This document shows positions 28,780 through 38,079 of a DNA stretch of 64,000 nucleotides, piece by piece (position 1 is the first letter of the stretch; every line of letters starts with the position of its first letter). This DNA comes from CAVQAH01 sp963784195 (GTDB lineage Bacteria > Acidobacteriota > Vicinamibacteria > Vicinamibacterales > 2-12-FULL-66-21), in contig CAWARA010000032.1 in the NCBI GenBank assembly GCA_963784195.1, positions 124,001 through 188,000 of the forward strand. The letters run 5' to 3'. Below the pieces are notes generated by a model, which saw only the letters and a list, made by a program, of their open reading frames with translations, was not told where the DNA came from and ran no database searches. Both the position numbers and the translations under genes were made by a program.

Positions 28780-31479
28780 TCACCGTATCCGTTCGCGAAT
28801 TCTGCCGACCGTCGCCTGCTGCTGCCCGCCCACATCGACCGTGATCCGATACTCGCCGGCGGCCATCAGCGGGCCGCCAACCCCGCCACGGCCCCCGCCT
28901 CCACCTGCTCCCCGCCCGCCCGCAGGCGCCGATCCGCTTCGCATGTTCCACTGCACGCGGTTGATGCCCGCGCTCGCAGGGCCCTTCAGCTGAGCCACGC
29001 GTTCGCCGGCGATGTCGGTGATCGTGACCACTGACCCGCCGTCGAATGCCGCGCGCAGGTAGTAGGTGATCGTCATCGCGTCAGGCTCGTTGGGCACCTC
29101 GATGTACTTGCTGCCGAACAGGTGGAAGTTCCCCAGCGCGCGAAAGCCGTAGGGTGTTCGCGGCTCGACCGCGAACAGATGGAAAGGCTTGGTGAGCGCT
29201 TCGGACGAAAGCCCTTGCAGATGCGTGATGTCGCCCACGAACAGGCCACGGCCGTAGGTGCCAAGGACCAGGTCGTTCTCGCGTGGATGAATCGTGAGGT
29301 CGTGCACCGGAACCGTGGGGAGATTGGCCTTGAGCCGGGTCCACACGGCGCCGCCGTCGATCGACACCCAGACGCCGAGATCGTTTCCAACGATGAGCAG
29401 ATTCGGGTTCTTCCGGTCCTGCACGACGACGTTGACCGGCGAGTCGACAAGATTGCCGGCGATCGCCGTCCATGACTTGCCGAAATCAGTCGTGCGATAG
29501 AGGTAGGGGCGGAAGTCGTCGTTGCGGAATCCGTTCTTGGCGACCAGCGCCGTGCCAGGCTGGTGCGAGGAGGCAAACACGCGGCTGACGTATCGATCGG
29601 CCGGACCACCGGCAGCGGCGATCGCGCCGGTCAGATCCGTCCACGTGGCGCCGTGATCCCGCGTGACCTGCACCTTGCCGTCGTCGGTGCCGACCCAGAT
29701 CACGCCAGCGGTCAGCGGCGATTCCGAGACGGAGGTGATCGTGCAGTAGGGAACGTATCCCGAGTTCAGCCCGCATTTCGACGCGTCACCTGTCGTCAGA
29801 TCGGGACTGATCTCCTGCCAGCCGTCGCCGCGGTTCAGCGATCGGAAGAGTACCTGCGCGCCCGTGTAGACGATCTGGGGGTTGTGGGGAGACAGCACGA
29901 TCGGAGTGATCCAGTTGTAGCGCAACGCCGGAGCGCCCTCCGGGCGCTGCGGTTGAATGTTCGCCGCCTGCCCTGTCAGCTGATCGAAACGCCGCTGGCC
30001 GCCTGTCTGGAAGCTGTTGTAGACCCACCGCGAGTCGGTCGGGTCGACCTGATTGTACATCCCGTCACCCGTGCCGACCGTTGTCCAGTCCTCGAGCGTG
30101 ATCTGGCCGCCGCGGGAATTGCTGGGTCCCTTCCAGGAATCATGATCCTGAAGTCCCGCATAAACGTTGTAGGGATCGTCCATGTCGACACCGACGGCAT
30201 AGATCTCACCAACCTTCATGTTCAGGAAGTAGTCGGCTGTTCGCCCGCCGTCGTACGACACGTTCACGCCGCCGTCGCTGCCGAGCATCAACCGCTGCGG
30301 GTCCTGCTCGTCCCACCACATCGAGCGGAAATCGCCAAAGACACCTCTGAAGAACTGACAGTTCCACGTCTTGCCGCCATCGCGCGACTCGTACATCGAA
30401 TCGCTGTTGACGATGATCTGCGACGGATCGGCAGGGTTCGTCTTGATCTGATTGAATGAGTACGGCGCCTTCGAGCCGGCGACGTCGATATCGTCACCGT
30501 GAGTCTTCTTCCACGTCCGGCCCCCATCCTCGCTTCGATACACTTCGTTTCCGATGGGGCCACCCGGCCGCGGCGGGGCGCCGCGTCCGCCGCCAACAGC
30601 GCATGCATCGACACGCGCCGGCATTCCGGTCTGCCGCTCGTTCAGGTTTTCGACAATCGCGGTGAGCAGATTCGGGTTGCGCGCGTTGATGTCGAGGCCT
30701 ATCCGGCCGACGTTGCCCGACGGCAGGCCATCGAGCTTCCGCCACTTCCCTCCGCCATCTTCGGTCTTGTAAACGGCGCTTCCCTTCCCGCCGAGCACGA
30801 GCTGCCACGGCGTCCGATGCTTCTCGTACATCGCCGCGTACAGCGTATCGGGCGATTTGCGATGCATCACGAGATCGATCGCGCCAGTGCCATCGTCCAC
30901 GTAGAGCACCTTGTCCCACGTCTTGCCGCCGTCTTTCGTCCGGAAAACGCCGCGTTCGGCGTTCCGCGAGAACAAGTGGCCCATCGCCGCGACGAAGACG
31001 ACGTCCGGGTTCGTCGGATGGATGACGATCCTCGCGACGTGATGCGAGTCGGGCAGGCCCATGAGCTGCCACGTCTTGCCCGCATCGACGGACTTGAACA
31101 CGCCCTTGCCCGAATACGACGACCGCGCGTTTGCCTGATCGCCCGTTCCCATCCAGACGATATTCGCGTTGGATGGCGCGACGGCGACGGCACCCACCGC
31201 GGCCACCTCGACGCTGTCGGAAATCGGATCCCAGGTGATGCCGTTGTTGGTCGTCTTCCACAGGCCGCCCGTGCGGGTGGCCGCGTAGATGGTGTAGAGG
31301 TGGTCGCGCAACGGCGCGTCAGGCACGGCGATCTCGGTCACCCACGCCGAAGTCCGGAACGGACCGATGTTGCGGAAACTGGTGGCATCGATCACGTCCG
31401 CGAGCGCAGGGTTCTGCCTCGCAGCAACGGGCAGCACCCACACGGCTGCCGCGACCAGGAGGATCTGGAGCCTTCTCAT
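28780..31479 (-). CDS. VPS10/BNR-repeat beta-propeller protein
   Basis: 899 residues with a signal peptide (to about 21). Many BNR/Asp-box repeats are visible, for example SVDAGKTWQLMGL, KDGGKTWDKV, SEDGGRTWKK and SRDGGKTW, as in the large sialidase-like or VPS10-type propellers of acidobacteria and bacteroidetes. The C-terminal part (after about 780) has a beta domain containing TYYLRAAFDGGSVVTI and GINRVQWNMR, followed by a Gly/Arg/Ala-rich stretch. No sialidase catalytic residues can be assigned. It is likely exported and binds glycans or proteins. It follows the M20 hydrolase by 12 bases, so the pair probably forms an operon. Confidence 0.9.
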   Translation of the reverse strand: MRRLQILLVAAAVWVLPVAARQNPALADVIDATSFRNIGPFRTSAWVTEIAVPDAPLRDHLYTIYAATRTGGLWKTTNNGITWDPISDSVEVAAVGAVAVAPSNANIVWMGTGDQANARSSYSGKGVFKSVDAGKTWQLMGLPDSHHVARIVIHPTNPDVVFVAAMGHLFSRNAERGVFRTKDGGKTWDKVLYVDDGTGAIDLVMHRKSPDTLYAAMYEKHRTPWQLVLGGKGSAVYKTEDGGGKWRKLDGLPSGNVGRIGLDINARNPNLLTAIVENLNERQTGMPARVDACAVGGGRGAPPRPGGPIGNEVYRSEDGGRTWKKTHGDDIDVAGSKAPYSFNQIKTNPADPSQIIVNSDSMYESRDGGKTWNCQFFRGVFGDFRSMWWDEQDPQRLMLGSDGGVNVSYDGGRTADYFLNMKVGEIYAVGVDMDDPYNVYAGLQDHDSWKGPSNSRGGQITLEDWTTVGTGDGMYNQVDPTDSRWVYNSFQTGGQRRFDQLTGQAANIQPQRPEGAPALRYNWITPIVLSPHNPQIVYTGAQVLFRSLNRGDGWQEISPDLTTGDASKCGLNSGYVPYCTITSVSESPLTAGVIWVGTDDGKVQVTRDHGATWTDLTGAIAAAGGPADRYVSRVFASSHQPGTALVAKNGFRNDDFRPYLYRTTDFGKSWTAIAGNLVDSPVNVVVQDRKNPNLLIVGNDLGVWVSIDGGAVWTRLKANLPTVPVHDLTIHPRENDLVLGTYGRGLFVGDITHLQGLSSEALTKPFHLFAVEPRTPYGFRALGNFHLFGSKYIEVPNEPDAMTITYYLRAAFDGGSVVTITDIAGERVAQLKGPASAGINRVQWNMRSGSAPAGGRGAGGGGGRGGVGGPLMAAGEYRITVDVGGQQQATVGRIRERIR

Positions 31480-31491
31480 CGATGGTGTCCT

Positions 31492-33072
31492 TTAGTTCAT
31501 CGCGCCAAACGCGTGGAGAAAGTCGACGTACCACTTCTCTATCTGCGCCAGTCCCGCGACCTTCGAGCCGGCGCTCGGCTCGATGACGATGTACTCGTTG
31601 GGAGCGTGAGCGCCGCTGCCGTGTCCCATGCCGCCCATGACCATGGGGAGCTTCAAGCGATCCGTGAAGATGTAATACGGCGCGCTCCCCGCAAGCCGCG
31701 GCATCACTGTCGGCGTCACGCCGTGCTTGTTGAAGACGCCGATGGCCGCGCGAACGATCGGCGTATCCACTGAGGTCTGCGCGGGAGCATATCCGGCAAG
31801 CTTGGTGACCCTGACGTCGCTGAATCCCTTCGCTGCCAGGTGCTTCCGGATCAGATCGAGCTGCTGGTCGGGCGTCTGGTTGGGAACGAGCCGTGAGTCG
31901 ATCCGCGCGCGGGCGACATGCGGCAGGATCGTCTTCATCCCTTCGCCGGTGTATCCGGCCCAGATCCCGTTGATGTTCATCGTCGTGGTGAACAGCCAGC
32001 GCGCGAACAGGTCGCGCCCGCTGAGACCATCGATGAACCGATCGACGCCGATACCCTTGCGCATCGCCTCTTCGCGAGCGGGCGACGATCCTCGAACCAC
32101 GCCATTGACGAGCCGTTCCTCTTCGGGACTCGGCTGGCGGATCTGGTCGTAATAGCCGGGCACGAGGATCGTGTTGCCATCCGCGCTGACGAGGCTCGCC
32201 AGCGCCTGTGTCAGACGCCAAGCGGGCGCATCGACGATGGCCTTCAGCGAGCTGTGGATCTCGGCGCGGGTCGGCCCGCCCCTGACACCGCCTGAGGCCT
32301 CCAGCTCGATCGACAGGTTCCCTTTGACACCGAGCGGGAGCGACACCGCTCCGGTCGGATCCTGCGCGTTGAGGGGAAAGAAAACACCATCAGCCTTTCT
32401 GAGCCGGGCTTCGTACTTCTCGATGACCTCGGGGTAATTCGGCGACCCCAGCTCCTCTTCACCCTCGGCCACCACGAGCAGGTTGACCGGCAGTTTCCCC
32501 TGGACCTTGATGATCGAATCGAGCGCGTTCAGAAACGCGCGCTCCGGCCCCTTCTGGTTCGTTGCGCCTCGGGCCATCAGCACTCGGCCGAGCTCGGTAT
32601 CCTTCAGCGTGCCGTCGAACGCCGGTGTTTGCCAGCCAGTCTCCTCGGGCTGAACGTCGTACATCATGTAGACGAGCAGCGTTCGAGGCATTCCGGCATC
32701 GTAGAAACCGAACACCCCGGGGTGCCCTGATGTCGGCACGATTGCGACTTCCTTGAAGCCTAGCGTGCGGAGATCGTCTGCCAGCAGCTTGGCCATCTCC
32801 GCAATGCCGCGATTCTGGGCGCTGACCGAGGGCTGGCGCACCCAGCGCTGCAATTCACTGACATGGCCCTGGATGTTTGCCTCGATGTGCTTGTACACCT
32901 CGTCGTGTTTGCCGGCATAGGGCGGCACCGAAGCGGCATCGAAGGCCTCCTCGGTCGTGAAGCGAATGGCCGGCGGCCGGACCTCCTGTGCGAGCGTCGA
33001 TACCGTCAGCAGCGCCGCACCCACGAGCCCCACGCCTGCGGCGAACCGATGGGTGAAACGATCCAGTTGCAT
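31492..33072 (-). CDS. M20-family metallohydrolase with variant metal site, secreted
   Basis: 526 residues from ATG at 33072, which is preceded by GGAGG at good spacing and gives a clean signal peptide (AGVGLVGAALLTVSTLAQ). The fold is M20 (carboxypeptidase or deacetylase): AEGEEELGSPNY is the catalytic Glu region, and HGSGAHAPNEYIV is near the C-terminus. The usual metal ligands are changed: the HxD motif reads MMYDVQP, and the bridging Asp region DDKG reads NQKGP. This variant looks like a consistent subfamily rather than random decay because the surroundings are well kept. Metal content and activity are therefore uncertain. Confidence 0.88.
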   Translation of the reverse strand: MQLDRFTHRFAAGVGLVGAALLTVSTLAQEVRPPAIRFTTEEAFDAASVPPYAGKHDEVYKHIEANIQGHVSELQRWVRQPSVSAQNRGIAEMAKLLADDLRTLGFKEVAIVPTSGHPGVFGFYDAGMPRTLLVYMMYDVQPEETGWQTPAFDGTLKDTELGRVLMARGATNQKGPERAFLNALDSIIKVQGKLPVNLLVVAEGEEELGSPNYPEVIEKYEARLRKADGVFFPLNAQDPTGAVSLPLGVKGNLSIELEASGGVRGGPTRAEIHSSLKAIVDAPAWRLTQALASLVSADGNTILVPGYYDQIRQPSPEEERLVNGVVRGSSPAREEAMRKGIGVDRFIDGLSGRDLFARWLFTTTMNINGIWAGYTGEGMKTILPHVARARIDSRLVPNQTPDQQLDLIRKHLAAKGFSDVRVTKLAGYAPAQTSVDTPIVRAAIGVFNKHGVTPTVMPRLAGSAPYYIFTDRLKLPMVMGGMGHGSGAHAPNEYIVIEPSAGSKVAGLAQIEKWYVDFLHAFGAMN

Positions 33073-33127
33073 CAAGACCTCCGGGTGTGCGGGCCTGATT
33101 GTAGCGGACTGACCGTGGTGCGCCGCG

Positions 33128-33359
33128 CTATCCATTCTTCGCCACGGTCTTCACGGGGTTCTTCCTGCCCGTCACGATCTTGTTCGTGACTTCGCGCGTG
33201 ACCTGCGGTGCCAGCCCGGCTCGATGGTCTTTCAGGAATCTCCTGGCGCGACAGCACCGGTGCGAAGGACTTCGAGTACTTGCGGCAAATCGCTCGGAGG
33301 ACTGGTGTCGACCGGTCTGGTTCCCGCTGCAATTCCTCGAGAGTGTCGACGGGAGGCAC
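33128..33359 (-). CDS. Possible small ORF after lspA (frameshifted, weak)
   Basis: From GTG at 33359, just after the lspA stop: PPVDTLEELQREPDRSTPVL then AICRKYSKSFAPVLSR. A second frame continues RRFLKDHRAGLAP, QVTREVTNKIVTGRKNP and VKTVAKNG to a TAG. The two join if one base is removed near 33243; the span is 3n+1, as in the other broken genes of the window. No family recognised. It may be a real small basic protein or a chance reading of the 295-base gap. Confidence 0.3.
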
Positions 33360-33367
33360 GGGCCGGC

Positions 33368-33862
33368 TCAGGGCGCGGCCTTCGGACGTTCGTCGCTTCG
33401 CGCCTGCGCGATCGCGAGGATGAACACGCCAAGCAGGACCGCCATATCCGCCACGTTGAAGATCCCGGTCCGCAGCGGACCGAGCCCCACGTTCAGGAAA
33501 TCGATGACGCTGCCTCGCGCAAGCCGGTCGGCCAGATTGGACGCGCCGCCTGCCACGAACAGGCTGAGCCCCACGAGCGCAGGACCTGACCACGTCCATC
33601 GAACGGCGACGGCGATCGTGAGCAACAGCATGAGCCCCGTGCCAATCGTGAACAGACCGGTGCGGACCGCCGGCGGCCAGTCCTCACCAAGCCCGAGAAA
33701 GCCTCCCGTGTTTTCCGCATACTCGAGGCGTACGGTGTCTGCCAGATAGGACTGGCCGGGCTCGCCGACGAGCGTCGACGCGTAGTGCTTGGTCACGCGA
33801 TCGCACCCAATCGTCAGGGTGATCAGCATCAGCAGCGCGGTTCGCTTGGCCGCGAAGGTCAT
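33368..33862 (-). CDS. lspA: Lipoprotein signal peptidase (signal peptidase II)
   Basis: 164-residue inner-membrane aspartic protease that cleaves prolipoproteins before the lipidated Cys. Four membrane segments are evident. Family motifs: CDRVTKHYA, LEYAENTGGFLGLG, GGASNLADRLARGSVIDFLN (first catalytic Asp) and GIFNVADMAVLLGV (second catalytic Asp). Length is standard. It starts 42 bases after the small membrane protein at 33905. The lipoproteins in this window (binding protein, sulfatase, DUF4097-like protein) would be its substrates. Confidence 0.96.
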   Translation of the reverse strand: MTFAAKRTALLMLITLTIGCDRVTKHYASTLVGEPGQSYLADTVRLEYAENTGGFLGLGEDWPPAVRTGLFTIGTGLMLLLTIAVAVRWTWSGPALVGLSLFVAGGASNLADRLARGSVIDFLNVGLGPLRTGIFNVADMAVLLGVFILAIAQARSDERPKAAP

Positions 33863-33904
33863 TCGATGTGCTCCTTCATTCCGGGCCGCCGGCCGTCGTG
33901 GTTG

Positions 33905-34246
33905 TCAGCGGGCATCCAGGTGAATCCGGTGAACCAGACGATGCACCCAGGGGGCTATGATCAGGCTGGCGACTGCCAGCAACACCAGGCCACACAGCAG
34001 CGCGTAGATTGCGGCGAACAGCTTCCCCGAGGTCGTCTCGATGCGATCGACGGGACCCATGCCGCTGAAGATCATAGACGCGTTGACGAAGCCGTCGATC
34101 CACGCGAGCCGGCCAAACACCCGGTACCCAACGGTGCCGGCGCCGACGAACCCCGCCACGACCAGCAAGGCCCAGAGGGCGTGACGCCCGGCGCGGCGCA
34201 GGAAGTGGGGCCACGGGAGAAGTGGCTGGCTCCGGTGTTCGTACAT
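33905..34246 (-). CDS. Two-helix membrane protein, channel-like, unknown
   Basis: 113 residues from ATG at 34246. Two hydrophobic segments (ALWALLVVAGFVGAGTVGY and LFAAIYALLCGLVLLAVASL) flank a loop MGPVDRIETTSGKL. The layout recalls the two-helix pore unit of ion-channel proteins, but the selectivity filter TVGYG is not present, so I do not assign a function. The end of the PD40 gene (34261) lies 15 bases upstream. Confidence 0.65.
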   Translation of the reverse strand: MYEHRSQPLLPWPHFLRRAGRHALWALLVVAGFVGAGTVGYRVFGRLAWIDGFVNASMIFSGMGPVDRIETTSGKLFAAIYALLCGLVLLAVASLIIAPWVHRLVHRIHLDAR

Positions 34247-34260
34247 CAGCCGGCCGTGAT

Positions 34261-36057
34261 TCAACGGACCGTGAGCACCCACAGATCGGCATCCGTTCGC
34301 GGTCGCGAGAAGTAGAGATAGCGATCGTCGGACGTCAGACACGGGGCGCCAAGATCTTCGCCTGGCAGTGACATCACCTCGCGCGTGAACTTCCAGACGG
34401 TCTCGGCCATGTAGATGCGTCCTTCGTTGATGTAGATCAATCGCGTGCTGTCGGCGAGCCAGGCCGGCGAACTGCCGGCGGCGATCCGTTCGAACGTCCG
34501 CCGGTGCAGGGAGTAGGTCCACACCGCGCCGGCCGCGGTGCCCGCGATCGTCGCGCCATCACGCGACCACGCGCCCGGCTCGAATTCGCCGGTGGTGAAG
34601 TCGGGCGCTGTTTCGAGTGGCGCCGCGGCGGGTTGATCGAGCACCGGATAGATGCGAAGGCGCCTCCCTTCTCTGTCCCAGACCGCGATTTTCGAACTAT
34701 CAGGTGACCACACCGGGTGCACGAGCTCGCCGACCGACCGCGCAAGCATCCGCATGCCGCTGCCGTCTGCATTCAGAATCCAGACCGTGTTGAAGGCGCC
34801 GCGATTGGACTCCACGGCAATCCGCCGGCCGTCGGGCGACCAGCGCGGCGACGATTCGCGCGAGCTGCCGTCAGTGACCTGGCGCAGGCCCGTGCCGTCG
34901 CTGCGAGCGAGATAGATGTGCTCCGAGGGGGGGCCCGAAGCGAGGACGACCATGGAACCATCGGGCGACGGATCCACCGCCGTGAATGGCGACGCGGCGC
35001 GCACGACCACGGTCGCTGCGCCCTCGACCGACCGCGCATCCGCATTGAAGGCCATGCGGTAGATGCTGCGGCTCGAGGCAAACGTGGACCAGGCGAACCG
35101 CTGATCGCCGGCGGACCGCGTGAGCGAACCAGCGGCGCTCGGCAGTCCGGACACCGATTGTGGCGGGCCCTGCGGTCGGCCGGATCGCTCGTCGATCTGC
35201 ACGCGCCAGATGCCCTGCGAGCCGCCCCGGTTGCTGACAAAGTAGAGGTAGCGGCCGTCGGACGACCAGATCGGGCTCCAGTCCATCGGATCGTCGTCGG
35301 TCACCCGCACCGGCGCGCTGCCATCCGGCTTCATCGTCCAGATGTCGGCACGCGGGCCGGGGGCGTCACGACGAAACGTCCCCGCATGTCCCCAATAGGC
35401 GATGCGGCGGCCGTTTGGAGAGACCGAGGGGTACCGGAAATCGTGGCGGGTGATCCGCGCCGCCGTCGCGGTAGCCACGTCCACCTTCCATCCTTCGCTG
35501 GTTCCTCCACGCGACGACGTGGCCGCGATGCCGCTGCGCGTGGCGAAGAAGATGGTTCGTGAATCGGGGGACCAGGTCGGCGTGACGCCGAACTGCGTCA
35601 GCCTGCGCCTGGAGCTGCCGTCGCGCTTCATCACGAAAATGCCGCTCATCTGGCCCGTGGTGCGGAAGGCAATCCACTCGCCGTCCGGCGAGAAAGCTGG
35701 ATCGGTTTCATCGCTCTGCAAACTGTTCGTCAGGTTGACCGCATGCTCATCGCCGATGCGACGGATGAAAATGTCGCCGGTTCCCGCTTCGTCGCTTCGG
35801 TACGCCAGCGATTGACCGTCCGGTGAGAGCGTCGGGGAGGTCTCCGTTGCGCCGCTCGACGTGATCTGTTCCACGTCTCCGGCCGGCAGGGGCCGCGGGC
35901 CTCGCCAATCCGAGACGCGCGCACTGACGATCGCGATCACAACCCCAAGGGCAAGGCACACGACCATGACGATGAGCGCCGCACGCACGCGGCCAGACCG
36001 GGGCGGTGGTGGATCGGCGTCAGGGACGGTGAGGATGGAGTTGGTGCTGAAGGACAC
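34261..36057 (-). CDS. TolB-like PD40 beta-propeller protein
   Basis: 598 residues with one N-terminal membrane anchor (AALIVMVVCLALGVVIAIVS, about 26-45) and a periplasmic remainder. WD40-like PD40 repeats are numerous: SPTLSPDGQSLAYRSD, DPAFSPDGEWIAF, TPTWSPDSRTIFF, SPRWSPDGRRIAVES, HPVWSPDSSKIAVWD. Such repeats occur in TolB and in propeller regions of acidobacterial signalling proteins. Unlike many relatives it lacks an N-terminal kinase or winged-helix domain. Probably a scaffold or binding protein; no ligand assigned. The gap upstream holds the large structured element at 36227-36509. Confidence 0.88.
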   Translation of the reverse strand: MSFSTNSILTVPDADPPPPRSGRVRAALIVMVVCLALGVVIAIVSARVSDWRGPRPLPAGDVEQITSSGATETSPTLSPDGQSLAYRSDEAGTGDIFIRRIGDEHAVNLTNSLQSDETDPAFSPDGEWIAFRTTGQMSGIFVMKRDGSSRRRLTQFGVTPTWSPDSRTIFFATRSGIAATSSRGGTSEGWKVDVATATAARITRHDFRYPSVSPNGRRIAYWGHAGTFRRDAPGPRADIWTMKPDGSAPVRVTDDDPMDWSPIWSSDGRYLYFVSNRGGSQGIWRVQIDERSGRPQGPPQSVSGLPSAAGSLTRSAGDQRFAWSTFASSRSIYRMAFNADARSVEGAATVVVRAASPFTAVDPSPDGSMVVLASGPPSEHIYLARSDGTGLRQVTDGSSRESSPRWSPDGRRIAVESNRGAFNTVWILNADGSGMRMLARSVGELVHPVWSPDSSKIAVWDREGRRLRIYPVLDQPAAAPLETAPDFTTGEFEPGAWSRDGATIAGTAAGAVWTYSLHRRTFERIAAGSSPAWLADSTRLIYINEGRIYMAETVWKFTREVMSLPGEDLGAPCLTSDDRYLYFSRPRTDADLWVLTVR

Positions 36058-36226
36058 GATCCGCGGCCAGTTCAGAGATGGGGCAAATTATATCGTGGGG
36101 CAGCGACCGGGATGAAGATGAGTTCGGCGGCCAGGAAGCCGCCGCCTCCGGCCGAAAAGAAAGAAAATGCCGAGGCGGGGGACCATGCGTCGCAGATGGC
36201 GGGTGAAATTCGTTGCGGTGTTCACC

Positions 36227-36509
36227 TGCCAAGATCAAGAGCTCGCGCAGAGATCGCAGAGAGGCAGAGACTCGCTGAGAAACCGAACGTGAATACATGC
36301 GCCAGACCGGCGGACCGACCGGCAGCCTGGCCGAAGACCAGGCTGGTGGAGTGACGAGCGACCGCAAATCAGAGCACCTCGATGATCGCGTGGTGCTCTG
36401 ATTTGCGGTCGCTCGTCACTCCACCCGCGCCTGCGGCGCGGCCGGTCGGTCCGCGCACCTCTGCGGTCTCTGCCCTCTGCGATCTCTGCGTGAGCTTTTG
36501 ATCTTGGCA
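36227..36509. repeat. Four-way-junction element 1 (E1)
   Basis: A 283-base inverted structure in a 524-base gap. Stem P1 pairs 36227-36271 with 36466-36509, with two G.U pairs and one bulge. P2 pairs 36310-36323 with 36441-36454 (14 bp, perfect). Three hairpins then abut without any spacer: P3 36324-36344 (7 bp), P4 36345-36378 with 36392-36425 (34 bp, perfect, 13-base loop) and P5 36426-36440 (6 bp). P2-P5 therefore form a perfect four-way junction. The flanks 36058-36226 and 36510-36581 show no gene. It could be a DNA cruciform or a structured RNA; both P1 mismatches are G.U on the plus strand. Confidence 0.85.
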
Positions 36510-36581
36510 AGCGGATAGCGTCCGAAGAGAGAACTCTCCCCAATACGAACAGAGGCTTAGTTGGGCGTCAGCCTGGAACGC

Positions 36582-38075
36582 CTAAAGGTAGACGCGCTCG
36601 TCCCGTCTGAGTGCCTGGTAGCGCTCGAAGACGGCGCGGTCGCTCTCGAGCCGCAGCCACGATCGTAACGTGCTGCCGCGGAACGTGTGGGCGAACATCG
36701 CCGCGCCATGACGCAGCACGAACCACGGATCGTGGCGGAGCACCGGCCAGAAATGGCGGGCCTTCATCCAGCGCTCGGCGCGCCAGCGCATGAACTCGAT
36801 CTCGCCGGCCTCGAGATGCTCGCTGCGGACGACGGCGGTCGTCCCGTCGTACTCGTTCACGTTCTCGTTGACGACGAGATTTCGCTCGCGGAAGTCCTTG
36901 GTCATCGGCGTCCCTGGATATGGCGTCGGATGCTGGATGTACGGCCAGTCCACGTAACGCCGCGCGAACTCGAGGTTCGCTTCGATCGATTCCCTCGTGT
37001 CTCCAGGATTCCCGACGATCAGTCCACCGACGACGAACATGCCGTGCCGGTGCAGCAGGTGGATGGCCTCGAGCGTCGCGTTCCCAACCTGACGGCCGCC
37101 CTTGCGTGCCGCGTTCTTGCTGCTGGCACGCAGAAACTCCAGATCCTCCTCCAGGATGTTTTCGATGCCCAGGAACACGTAACGGAATCCCGCCTCGCGC
37201 ATCAGCGGCGCCAGCGAATCGCCGCGCGCGGCGATCGATGACGTCATGGCCTGCACGATGTAGTCGATGTCGTTGAGGCCGGCAGCGGTGATCGCCCGGC
37301 ACAGCGCCTCGAAGCGCGCGACGTTCAGCGTGATGTTGTCGTCGACGATGAAGATGGCCCGGGCACCGCGCGCCCGCGCGTCGGCGATATCTGCGAGAAC
37401 GCGCTCGACGGACCACGTGTGGAAGTTCCGTCCGCGCATCTCGATGATCGAGCAGAAGCTGCAGTCGAAGGTGCAGCCGCGCGAGGTCTCGACGACATCG
37501 ATCGGGCGGCCGATGAACGTGTAGCCGCCCAGCACACGCGCGGCACGATTCGGGAGGCGAACCTCCTCGCCGGTCAGCGTGCTCACCGCCCGCGCCGGCG
37601 TCCGCACGAACCCGCTCGGCGTCCGGTACGAAATCCCGGCAATGGACTCGACACCGCTCCCCCGCTCGAGGGCGCGGACCAGCTCGCGGAGCGTGATGTC
37701 CCCCTCACCTCGCACGATGAGGTCGATCTCCCAGTCGCCAGCTTCGTACACGTCGGTGGCGAGGCTCGGATCGTACCCGCCGACGACGATGGTTGCTGAC
37801 GGGGCAAGCGATCGGATGAGCGCGGCCAGCTTCTGCGCGGTGCGCCGCTGAAACGTCATGATCGACAGCCCGACGAGATCGGGCTGGAAATCCCGGACGA
37901 GTCGCTCGATCGTTTCGCGGACGCGGCCGTGGACCAGAATCAGATCGGCTATCGCCACACGATGGTGCGGGTCGATGTTGCCCGCCAGCGATCCCAGCGC
38001 CCCGTTCGGCATCCGCATCGTCACCGGCGCGGTGTGCTCGAAGGAGTCGGGCATCGAGAGCAGCAGAACGTTCAT
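36582..38075 (-). CDS. B12-binding-domain radical SAM enzyme
   Basis: 497 residues from ATG at 38075 (MNVLLLSMPDSFEHTAP). The N-terminal 150 residues have the Rossmann-like cobalamin-binding fold (DLVGLSIMTFQRR, IVVGGYDPSLA) without the DxHxxG base-off motif. The radical SAM core has CTFDCSFC, the CxxxCxxC cluster ligands, near residues 200-207, and GLIVGNPGDTRESI further on. The family includes methylases and ring-forming enzymes acting on lipids, hopanoids and natural products; the substrate is not readable. The gene starts 4 bases after the stop of the small SnoaL-like protein, whose sequence may give a hint of a shared pathway. Confidence 0.92.
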   Translation of the reverse strand: MNVLLLSMPDSFEHTAPVTMRMPNGALGSLAGNIDPHHRVAIADLILVHGRVRETIERLVRDFQPDLVGLSIMTFQRRTAQKLAALIRSLAPSATIVVGGYDPSLATDVYEAGDWEIDLIVRGEGDITLRELVRALERGSGVESIAGISYRTPSGFVRTPARAVSTLTGEEVRLPNRAARVLGGYTFIGRPIDVVETSRGCTFDCSFCSIIEMRGRNFHTWSVERVLADIADARARGARAIFIVDDNITLNVARFEALCRAITAAGLNDIDYIVQAMTSSIAARGDSLAPLMREAGFRYVFLGIENILEEDLEFLRASSKNAARKGGRQVGNATLEAIHLLHRHGMFVVGGLIVGNPGDTRESIEANLEFARRYVDWPYIQHPTPYPGTPMTKDFRERNLVVNENVNEYDGTTAVVRSEHLEAGEIEFMRWRAERWMKARHFWPVLRHDPWFVLRHGAAMFAHTFRGSTLRSWLRLESDRAVFERYQALRRDERVYL

Positions 38076-38079
38076 GGAC

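Noticed and set aside
33905..34246. Two-helix potassium channel
   Set aside because: The TVGYG-type selectivity filter is absent between the helices, so only a channel-like layout can be claimed.
36227..36509. Simple rho-independent terminator for the radical SAM gene
   Set aside because: The structure is nearly 300 bases, multi-branched, and lacks a T tract; a terminator does not explain the four-way junction.
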